A DNA stretch of 64,000 nucleotides from Hyaloperonospora brassicae. Taxonomy: Eukaryota > Oomycota > Peronosporomycetes > Peronosporales > Peronosporaceae. Shown in pieces: positions 54,601-64,000 of this stretch (the stretch's first letter is position 1; each line of letters begins with the position of its first letter). The notes under the pieces are model-generated. The model saw only the letters and a program-made list of their open reading frames with translations, did not search any database and had not been told where the DNA came from. The translations under genes were made by a program, and so were the position numbers. The DNA is taken from assembly GCA_947650285.1 (NCBI GenBank), contig CANTFL010001478.1:1-64000 (forward strand). Direction: 5' to 3'.

Positions 54601-57600
54601 ATAGCTACGATGAGAGATTTCATCTTGAGAGAGACGTCAATGATTTTCCACGAAGGCTGTTATAGGATAATGTTCAAGTGCCTGTTCAGAAGATGATGGG
54701 GCTTCAATTGTACAGTCTTATCACGTAACTCCGTTGGCTACATAAAAAGCAATCAATGTATACTTAAAATGCAAATATAGTTATTCTTACGTTCTGTACA
54801 CGCAATCTTTGCTTGTTGTTCATTTTTTTGCATTTTTTCATGTATCCATTCTTTTTATCAACACATATTTAAATATGTTTTGCGAGCCCTTTCTTTCTAT
54901 CTTCTATGTACATAACTTTCTCAATGGTGTATTATATCAAAAATAATAAGGATTTAATTTACTTACTAGAAGGACACTTTTTGTATATTCAAGCATGAGT
55001 ATTCACACATTTTAGTTATGTCACCAAAAGTTGGTCGGTGTCGTCCAGCTCGTATCGGTCAAAACGTTTGAACAGTTTTGCATCACACTTCTTATAATGT
55101 GAACTTTTTGTCATGTATGAGTTAGACTTACTAAATAGCAGCCATTTACACCGAAACATAGATACATGTAACAAGCGTTTTGTATATATTATATTGGATA
55201 ATACGTAACATGCATCAACTGACGCAAGTAGGTCGAGTGCCATACAAAGAATAATTGCAAACTACTGATTGCGGCTGGCGCGACTAATAACAGACGACGC
55301 GCTATGGCTGTCTGTTTAAGTTTACTAATCTCGGCCTTTTTCAAAATTGATAGCGTCACAGACCGCAAGAACGTTCTGTTTTTATCTAAAATCATAGACA
55401 CAGACGATTGTGTTAATATTGTTAGTGATATCTCCTATTAAATGCCAGTAATCATTACTTTGAGACTAATGTTACATCTCCTTGTTAAATATATTGATAT
55501 TTAGTCATGTCAACGTCTTGCGCGAGCAGTTGTGCAATTAATTCAATGGGTTAAACGACTTTCAAAGTCCTTATGCAGAAACTAACCAATGAAATTCAAT
55601 TATCTCATTTTCTCTTTAATAAATCAGGAGGTAAGCCAAGTCGGCTAACAACGCATCTAACCAGTGGTATTTTGCGAGTTGCGAGTATACAAGCTTTTAG
55701 GTTGGCGTGCAGCCTATTATTGCACATTAAGGTAAAAAGAAACTTAGAGTATGACGTCGGTGTATTATATCTCCCAGATGACCGTCCATAGCCAGGCCAT
55801 GTGTGATCTCACCGTCGACAATGCATGATGTTTAATCTCGCGCAGGTCGTACCTTATTATTGTACATTAAATTTAGGTGGCACGGAACATATGTGTATCT
55901 TGACAAATCAATAGCTACATCAAGAGTATAGCACAAATAGTGCTCGATGCTGCGCACCTGATATTCCGTTCACGCATATAAACCCGATAGAGCCAACCCC
56001 TCCGAATACAAAAGAAGAGCTTTATGCTCTTGGGCATTTATTTGATACTGGCGTCCTTCCTTGTTATTCGCCTATAATCCGGTGCCGACGTACCATTCAA
56101 AACGTTTATTGTACGCACTATCCGGCATGCTTGCATACGTTATCCCACAAACCTTTGGAGGACTACGTGATATAAATTATTGGTCTTCTGTAATGAGATC
56201 AACAAAGCGCTTGTCGATACCAATTACTTTTTCCCAAGGCAGTGGCCACAGCTTTATGAAAAAGTACTTCGACATAGATGTTGATTTAACTATTTGGCTA
56301 AGGAATTTCTCCTTCGGCAGCTTCGATACACATATTCGGGCAATACATTCTTAAAAATAAACAGTTCTTACACATATAATATCCAACAAAAAATTGATGG
56401 ATTGAGACCTGTATTGATCATCCTAAGTAGTCTTATAATGGACAATTAAGTCTATCTTTGAGCTACTGATAAATCATATGCTTTTAAACAAATACTTACA
56501 AAGATTCAAGATTGTCCACATAATGGAACTCAACGAAGTATCTGCAATTTTTTTATCTGTGCTTTACGTGTCTGTCTTAAGAACCCCTTTTTTAATATTT
56601 GCCAACATTGTCGTATTAAAACAATTTGTTCGGGCAATATCATAAAAACCATGAATAATCCTGAATTTAGTATAGCTTAAACGGATGTCTAACATCTCGG
56701 TTTTTCCTATGGTAATTATTTCCTTAAGTTTCTACGGACGAGATACGTCAGTTGTAATTTGTCGAGTTATATGGAACTTAGGTACGCACAGTAAATATCT
56801 CCCATTTTGTACTCAACGTGATAGCCCTATCACAATCGAAAACATTGCGCTCGTCTCAACCGTTTGTCTAGAATCAGCGTGTCTTCGGTGTAGGAAGATA
56901 ATGATCATTGTTATCAAACAATGTATCTGTGCATGTATCCATTATACCCTAAATCGACAATCTAGTAAAATTAACTCCCCAGATGCCTCTGTTCTAACAG
57001 AGTCAACGGCGGCTTGCCTCATACATAAATGAAGTATATTCTAGTATGGTCGTGTGCAGTCGTGCTACTTACTATATCACAATTGAGTTTATCGCTCTCA
57101 ATATGAATTTTAAACGCTTGTGAAAGCCTAAGACTTCAATCAAAAGACCAAATGATACGACGTGGTAGTCATACACGGATCGATGCTGCCAGTCGTTATG
57201 GTGTATATCATCTTTGCCATGATAGATCAAAGGAGAGGTTAAGAGTGCAATGTATAAATGTAAAATAAAATCATCAGACTACAGTATATCTTCTTTGGTG
57301 CATTGAACTAACTCTACATATTTCTTTACTGTAGAGGCTGTACCATATGCGAAAAACACCGGTATCCTGGAAAGATATATATTGCGTATAGATCTCTCAA
57401 ATCTACCATCGTCCAGCGACTTCATCAAATACATTTGTCCGACTCCTTACAGTACATAAGTCTGATGTAATTGATAGCTTTCGTTGCGATCTTACTGATA
57501 AAGATAAGTTCCTAATCGCCTGTAACGTTATCACAAAGCAAATAAATTTAAAAGAAAGGCAATCATCAGGATGCTCATGAAGTATATGACGTTGCTTGAT

Positions 57601-58004
57601 TTACAATTGTCGTTCTAATAAACCCAGCCCCCCTTACATCCGCCATATAGTCGGTATTTGCGAAATCGCCGGAGGCGCGTCGTGAACACTTCTTGGCCGA
57701 CAAACAGTCGCGAAGTACTTTTATTCGTAACATAAATTCAGTGCACTGTTTCTATGGACTAAATGCCCTGTCAATCTCATTTATTACTTCTATAAATTGT
57801 ATTCTCGAAAACGTCATATCTCGCTTATTAAGTAGGCAAGGTCCATAATTTTTGGGCCTCAGTGTTACTTTGTCTTGGGAAATAATTACAGTTAGAGTTG
57901 GTCTAAGCCTTTATTAGTCTACAGTCCTTTAATTCATTCTGAAATGGCTCATGTTCCACCGTATCTACTATAGCCGGATCAGAAAGGAATATATTTTGCT
58001 ATAT
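51601..58004. other. AT-rich interval without a supported gene
   Basis: Short ATG frames at 55573-55791, 56061-56354 and 56685-57032 show no domain. A lysine-rich decayed reading on the minus strand at about 53900-54550 (for example APAKRRKSRATNKTK and FKKKNISLASFKR) may be an old transposase but cannot be assigned. Repeated GATCGCGGGTC words occur at about 52813-52856. Confidence 0.35.
52761..52793. repeat. AT dinucleotide microsatellite
   Basis: ATATATTTAA followed by an uninterrupted AT run of about 22 bases. It is immediately preceded by a G/C-rich run (CCAGGGGGGTTCC). Confidence 0.9.
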
Positions 58005-58446
58005 GCAATACCCAGCATGCACACCTGAAGTTACTTGTGATCATGAAATGGATTTGCCGTGATTCAACTTGCAAGGTGCAGAATGTTCTGATCGTAAGCA
58101 TGTACATCGTACCCTCCCTGCTTGATCTTAGGAGCTCTGTTTGCGCTGTAAACACAGCTCGTGGTCGATTCAACGTTTGGATCAGCCGAGACTGATAGAA
58201 CTCTAACGATCCATATCAGTATGGGGATCGTGTAGATATATCCCCCTGGTCCAATGCTAGAGATTCAGCAAGATTGTACAAACAAATCAACATTTTATTT
58301 CGTCTTCGACAATGCTCTGAGCTCCTATCGAGTTGACTAACTCGATGAACTGACCAAACACATCGCCTTCATTGCCTCCCTTCTACTGATAGGTATCAAT
58401 ATTCAAATCAAACATCTACAAATGTAGATTAAACCGGTCGCAGCAA
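58005..58446 (+). repeat. Large inverted repeat, left arm
   Basis: This 442-base arm is repeated in inverted orientation at 59283-59724 with only scattered differences. It starts GCAATACCCAGCATGCACACC and ends GGTCGCAGCAA. Its minus strand carries a 60-residue ATG frame also present in the right arm, not recognised. Confidence 0.85.
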
Positions 58447-59282
58447 CATCCCAAATTTTCCTTAATAGCTATAACTGATAATAATACTTCCTTAAGCAGC
58501 TGGATCTGTTTAATGCCTACAGATGAAATGGGGTAATATCTGTCCCTTGCGTAGAATAAAAGCTGGCTTAAATTAGCAACGGCGGAAGTTTTGTGTTTTT
58601 ATTAGATACAAACGACAAGGTGCTGATAAAATGTCCACTGACGGTAGAATTCCTACATTCGGCCACACTATACGTCAAAGCATCCAACTGGGCAAAGCTC
58701 TTCACATGTGCCACGAATTATATCCCGTTCACTCGTAAACATCTTCCTGTGAATTATCCCTAGTCTTTGGTAAACTGAAAAGTACTACCAGGTGTAAAGA
58801 AGCACCAAATTCTTGTACGAACACAGTCAAGCAACCTACGCTGACCTCAGCGTAAGCATGTGACTTGATCCCCATTATTTGCGTAATTGAAGCGATAGGT
58901 GAACTTACACAACGAAAAATTAAAAAGAAGTGTTCGGGAGACTTATTTGATTCGTCACTCGATTCGATTATATAATTGGCCTCTCTGCCATTTAATAACA
59001 ATTGTACTTTCTAATTAACCACTGCATCACCACTCATTTCTCGGGCCTAGCAATAATCTGAAGGTCGGTTAGTAAACCTGATATCCATGACAGCCAATGA
59101 TTTGAGCACAAATTAATCTATTTATCGACGTTCACATCCCTATCACTTCGATTGTAAGATATTCAGAATACTAGTATTATGAATATACTCTCATCGAACA
59201 ATTATAGTGTTTATGACATGTAACGATATCCCCTTATATACATACACTCATACGTTTAAAGCTTTCAATCAAACGTATGAAA
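58447..59282 (+). other. Spacer of the large inverted repeat
   Basis: This 836-base spacer holds decayed plus-strand coding-like sequence such as FVFLLDTNDKVLIKCPLTVEF (about 58596-58650) with stops elsewhere. No family recognised. Confidence 0.4.
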
Positions 59283-59724
59283 TTGCTGCGACCGTTATAA
59301 TCTACATTTGTAGACGTTTAATTTGAAGATTGATACCTATCAGTAGAAGGGAGGCAATGAAGGCGATGTGTTTGTTCAGTTCATCGAGTTAGTCAACTCG
59401 ATAGGAGCTCATAGCATTGTCGAAGACGAAATAAAATGTTGATTTGTTTGTACAATCTTGCTGAATCTCTAGCATTGGACCAGGGGGATATATCTACACG
59501 ATCCCCATACTGATATGGATCGTTAGAGTTCTATTAGTCTCGGCTGATCCAAACGTTGAATCGACCACGAGCTGTGTTTACAGCGCAAACAGAGCTCCTA
59601 AGATCAAGCAGGGAGGGTACGATGTACATGCTTACGATCAGAACATTCTGCACCTTGCAAGTTGAATCACGGCAAATCCATTTCATGATCACAAGTAACT
59701 TCAGGTGTGCATGCTGGGTATTGC
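59283..59724 (-). repeat. Large inverted repeat, right arm
   Basis: Reverse complement of 58005-58446 over an equal 442 bases. No target duplication is evident outside the two arms (flanks TTTGCTATAT and GGATGGCCAC), so the pair may be the ends of a foldback-type element with lost duplications or an inverted duplication. Confidence 0.85.
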
Positions 59725-60349
59725 GGATGGCCACGCCGGTTTTTATCTTTTAGTCTATGACAAATTCAATGAGGTAGGATATACGATTAGGCACGTATTT
59801 ATGATGTCTTTTTTATCCTCATTTTATAGGTTAAATAAAAGCGTATATCCAATCATGCGACATAAAATTAACACCAAACGCCCTTACTATCAGCACCAAG
59901 CGAATTTTCTTTAATTCATTCGTCAAGTTGCAAACTATAGATCTGTTGTTTAGCTCGGTGGAAGCCAAATATATCACTGGTTCCATCAAGGCCCTCATAT
60001 ATGGATTTTCTCGCTTGTTGGCAATTAAAGCCGCGGCGGTATTCTTGAGATGCATACAGACGATAAGTTGACCCTACAAGTCAGCCGTGGATGTGGTAGA
60101 ATTCTTAGTAAAATTTTATCAGGATTTGAGGACCTAAAGTAAGAACCATGTTAATGGTTTTTCTCTTTGACTATGTAGATATAATACGACATCGTTACGA
60201 GTACATTTGCCGCATTTGTGTTCCTGTCATGTTGCAGTCGAATCGACGTGACTAGAATTATACCAATTCGGTATGGAGTTCGTATAAAAAGAAAAAAACA
60301 AGCTTGCAAAAATGAATCCGGAAAGAGTTATCGATGCATCAAAATCTAT
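59725..60349. other. AT-rich interval without a supported gene
   Basis: No gene or known repeat recognised. Confidence 0.35.
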
Positions 60350-60929
60350 TTAACTAGTGTAACAAAGAAACCTTATCAATAATGTACCTATTGAGTATTG
60401 ACCATTGCTTAAAGTGTAATATCGAAAACATTTATTGTTAAAGGCTTCAATCTTCGTGACATCAAATTTATTTAAAAGTACAGAGTATTCATTGTAATCA
60501 AACCCCAGGATGCCTTCTTTGTACCTGAAGTGGTTGTTTAATTGTATGAGCTGCTCGTGCGGCGCGGAATTTCCAATAGTCCAGACCATACCATACACAC
60601 AATACCTTTATCATGCCGAATTTACCATGATACGTTTGTGCCAACTCCATTTCTGTCAAGTTCAGCCTTTCACAATGTAATTTTGCAAAATTTGAGTAAT
60701 AGCTTTTCCTCGAGTTAGTAGGTAAACATCCGCCAAGTCTTGGCGGTCGCTGCAGTATAATATAAGTGCACCTCAGATATGCCATATATAAATAAATATC
60801 ATTTATTGCACTATCTACAATACTCCAAATAGATTTTGAAGGATTTGTTTTATCAGGGGCGTCGTCCAGCAAGGTTTTTTTCTTTTCCTTCAGTATTAGT
60901 TTTTGCATGGGTAGCCTTTGAAATAACAT
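60350..60929 (-). pseudogene. Unrecognised ORF with probable frameshift
   Basis: An ATG at 60929 opens 143 codons to a stop near 60498. A second minus-strand frame overlaps it from 60598 and continues to 60350, reading GFDYNEYSVLLNKFDV and CFRYYTLSNGQYSIG. Joined by a single frame change near 60560-60590 the two would make a product of about 190 residues, so this may be one broken or intron-containing gene. No domain, signal peptide or membrane span is evident. Confidence 0.3.
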
Positions 60930-61453
60930 ATGAGGTAACGATTAATGAAACAAGTTAGGTTAGTTTTTACGCAAACGATACTTCTCCTATATTATTTTGA
61001 ATTTTCGTTGTTGAAACAGTATGTAGGATGGCTTTAGTCGTTCAAATTTTAAAAAGGCGTTTATAGACATAATCAAAATTTGCAATGGCGCATACCGCCT
61101 TCGAAGATATCTACCTTGATCATATTTGAGGTGAATTAATTTCAAATTGTTTTAGAGGACGCAACGTGGAGGCTCTGTATCATAATTGTCTCAGAAAGGT
61201 CAGATATCGACACAACTCATTGTTCCATGAGCTATCGATCCAGAGATCGTCTATTATCCGTCGAGAGATGTATTTACGTTTCGAACATGAGCGAAAGGAT
61301 ATCATTGAGAAGAATGATTATGGCTACATAAACAAACTTCATCATTTTGCGATGACAGCCTCCGAGATGCAGCACGGGAAACCGAGATGTGATTTCGATC
61401 GATACGCAACAGGATAAAAGAATGATGGGTGTAGCCATGTACTTTATATATAT
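60930..61453. other. AT-rich flank of the TIR element
   Basis: A plus-strand frame at about 61166-61417 (83 codons, GTG-initiated, rich in Arg, His and Glu) is not recognised. No supported gene. Confidence 0.35.
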
Positions 61454-62273
61454 AGGGATTTGTAAATTCACACCCCTTTTCCTTAGATTCACACCGTTCC
61501 TTCAAAATCTTATATATAAAGTCCCTAATTATTATAAGATTTGATTTCTGACAAAGGTATTACTCAGTAATCTAGGCCATTAACTGGCAAGTAATACGTA
61601 AGAAATACAAAAGATACTACTCACGCCTGTGGTCTAGCTCCTCCAGCGTTTACTGCTAGGGCACCACGCAATAACATGCTTCCTCCTCCCGAAGTTGAGT
61701 AAGCCATTCGGGAGCAACTTATGGATACTGTGCATACGTTCGAACGTGGCCAAGTCTATGCTGTTACGACTAAAAGATCTATTGCAGGAAAGCGTGTCTA
61801 CCATAGATGTGATCGAGGTGCCGTAAACGTACCAAAGGTTGGAAAAGAGCGCCAACTCCAGACCAGCTCACGCCGAATTGATTGCCCGTTCTTTTTAAGT
61901 AGAAATTACTCAAAAAATGGAGTAATTGGAAGTTAAACGTGATGAATGGATGCCACAATCAGGAGTTGTCACTCCATCCGTCTGGTCGCTCGACTCATAG
62001 GAAGCTAAATCGCGAGCAGGTCGATACTGTCATAAATATGACATTGGCTAATGTTAAACCGTTAGGGATTTTTTCATCCGACTCCATCGCGGCTTTGACG
62101 TTTTTGCCTATGTCGGTGCCAGGAGCTACAGCAGCGCGCAAGATGTCGCCCGTAGCCAAGTGGCAGAGAAAGTACTCGCCTTTGTCCAACGGCGATTGCG
62201 TAACTTGTATATATAAGATTTTGAGAAAAGAGTGTGAATCTAAGGACAAGGGGTGTGAATTTAGCAATTCCCT
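61454..62273 (+). mobile_element. Mutator-like element remnant with terminal inverted repeats
   Basis: Terminal inverted repeats of about 65-70 bases lie at 61454-61520 and about 62207-62273. Shared core words, read inwards, are AAATTCACACCCCTT, CCTTAGATTCACAC and AAAATCTTATATATA. The total length is 820 bp. AT-rich flanks (TATATATAT before, ATATATTTT after) could be a 9-bp target duplication but are too simple to be sure. The interior encodes a broken FAR1-type DNA-binding domain, as carried by many MULE transposases, so the element is best read as an internally deleted MULE. Confidence 0.65.
61631..62200 (+). pseudogene. FAR1/MULE-type DNA-binding domain fragment, broken
   Basis: The plus strand reads LPPPEVE, a stop, AIREQLMDTVHTFERGQVYA, then RVYHRCDRGAV and SSRRIDCPFFL, the cysteine half of a FAR1/WRKY-GCM1-type zinc-binding domain. 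After a frame change near 61935 it continues with ELSLHPSGRSTHRKL and EQVDTVINMTLANVKPLG, the segment that follows the domain in MULE transposases. The transposase catalytic domain is absent. Two or more lesions make it non-functional. Confidence 0.6.
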
Positions 62274-64000
62274 ATATATTTTAATTGAAGTGGACCGCTA
62301 ACACAATATTGTAATGGTCAAGGATGCATTGGCACACGATTTTAAAGTCTTGCCGAAAGTCGCTGATTAAACGTGCAAGAATGAAGCTACTAGCGCACAA
62401 ACCGATACTAACGTGGCCAACCAAGGGTCCGAACAATTTTAAATGATGATTCTATATGACGGCCTTTTGCCCTCCATCATCCCATCGTTTATATGTAGTC
62501 CTTAAGCGCATACGGACATAAGTCGAAATGACGACGCGGGCTATGTAGCCATTTGAAAGTGTGTAACACAACGATCGGTTGTGTATCGTATATAGATCTA
62601 GAATTTTATTCAAACGACCGGCTATGTGAATGAAGTCAATTTAAATGCATATATTAAGTGATCTATATATGACACAAGATCTTTGTTATGTGCGCGGAAC
62701 TGTTCTATGTCATTCAATAGATTACAATTACGTGTTTGACCCCACCGTTGCAACTCTAAAAATATATATTTAGAGGAATCTAGATAACAATGCATATTGC
62801 GCAAGTTCATCAATGGAATTATCGAACGTTTCTTGCACAATTTTAATATGCTGTTATAATGCGCAAAGAACGAATTTATCTCATTATTCTTTGTGAATGA
62901 TGTGGACTGTTTATGATTGTATGCAATAACGCAAGGTAGTTATTTTTAAGCAAAATTGGTACTTGATTGTTTCTATTAATTCTTTTGCATAATATATTTA
63001 GAAACCGATTTCTATTGTATCTTATACTTAACCATTCGGCTTAGAAAAAGTACTTGCGTCATTATCTGTTTGATAGTGAATTTGTGCTAAACTTCATCGC
63101 CAAGGCCTTTCTTATCTCTATATGATGAAAGCTATCATTTAACGTAGGAACAATCAGTGCTAGATAATATTTGCGATTTATTCTTGAGTAAGATATAATA
63201 GTGAACAGTCAACTCGTCGTAGTTGCGATAGCATTATACGACGCGAGACAAAATATACTCAGTAGTGCCTTAACTTTAATTGACGCAAGAAAGTTAGTAT
63301 GTTCTCTTAAAACGGTCAAATATAGCTTGAGCTAATTATTTTGACGATCCACCCAAATATGGCATGTAGCTGGTGGCGAAACCCCTTCTCTTCTTTGTCA
63401 TTATTGTATAATATATGGACAAAGAAAATGAAAAAGAAAAAGAGAGCCTCCGCCAAAAAGAATTTGTCACATATTGTTTAGATTACAATAGTTTCAGACT
63501 ATTTCAATTCAGCCAACTTGTGGGTGACAGTGTATGTTTTTTTGGTGCACTAATGTTTTAGTCTCAACCGATTTAAACTACGCTAGTTGTGAATAGCTTG
63601 AACAGCACTTAGGCATAATCGGGCTACTTAAACTTTAATCTATAAGTAGTAATATTAAACACATTAAGTTCCATGCGTCGTCAAAAATCGCGCGCATAGT
63701 GGGTGCAGGGCGTCATAGTAGTATATGCGTTATTAATGTGCCTGATCGAAATATTGTTCAATCAGATAGATGCATATGTATGAGTTCCCCTGAGCAAGAG
63801 ACACTTGCATACTTAGATTGAGTAAAGTTTGGTTAAATATTAGCTGCCTTCGATTTCTTTGTTTTATCATGCTTTATTGTGTAGTTCATTAACGGTTAGT
63901 ATCGGACCGCTAACCCACCTATGATGCATTATTTACTATTCTTACATATGTCCACTTGAAGTGCTCATTGCTGTGTAGGGAGTTTCTGTTAACGCATAAC
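62274..64000. other. AT-rich interval without a supported gene
   Basis: No open frame longer than about 72 codons and no recognisable repeat. It runs to the window end. Confidence 0.4.

Noticed and set aside
55016..57032. Several 60-115-codon frames
   Set aside because: Length is compatible with chance and no protein pattern is visible.

Overview
The window is eukaryotic and most likely from an oomycete, probably of the Peronosporales (Phytophthora or downy mildew type). The support is: Ty3/Gypsy and Ty1/Copia elements whose readable protein fragments are typical of oomycete elements; a short intron with a long pyrimidine tract; an oomycete-type Inr core-promoter match about 50 bases before a small secreted-protein gene; and little else but transposon debris. 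The genus cannot be fixed from sequence alone. Only three host genes look real, all between about 38.5 and 46.9 kb.

Layout. (1) 1-21.9 kb: a nested stack of LTR retrotransposons. The outer, badly decayed Gypsy element A has a 5' LTR-like sequence near 1.03-1.48 kb, gag from 1559, and RT remains at 4.8-5.57 kb. It is interrupted inside RT by Gypsy element B (5580-18272, perfect TTGAA duplication). B's own 5' LTR is interrupted by a Copia element (5754-10812, duplication CTCAT/CCCAT). A resumes at 18278 with integrase and a chromodomain, ending near 20.5 kb. A separate solo LTR (family C) sits inside A's gag at 1745-2136.

(2) 21.34-32.6 kb: twelve head-to-tail copies of a unit of about 936 bp. 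Part of the unit resembles element A's LTR, so the array looks like a satellite grown from A's 3' LTR region. The last copy (32229-32560) is corrupted by G/C homopolymers in a way that looks like a consensus or assembly error.

(3) 32.6-38.5 kb: decayed sequence with Gypsy gag zinc-knuckle and protease debris (36.5-37.7 kb).

(4) 38.5-46.9 kb: the gene island. It holds a TMCO4/DUF726-type membrane-associated alpha/beta-hydrolase-fold protein (+), a convergent DRAM/Frag1-type six-span membrane protein with one intron (-), a tRNA-like SINE candidate, an inverted family-C solo LTR with perfect target duplication, a 15-bp-arm nested hairpin, and a 123-residue secreted protein with 12 cysteines (+).

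(5) 46.9-64 kb: AT-rich, heavily mutated transposon graveyard. It includes a decayed plus-strand coding region at 48.5-49.6 kb, a 442-bp inverted repeat pair at 58.0 and 59.3 kb, and an 820-bp element with terminal inverted repeats enclosing a broken FAR1/MULE-type DNA-binding domain (61.45-62.27 kb).

The three host genes have no evident shared pathway. The surrounding architecture (gene-poor, repeat-rich, with a small secreted cysteine-rich gene) matches the compartment in which oomycete effector candidates are often found; that is inference from context.
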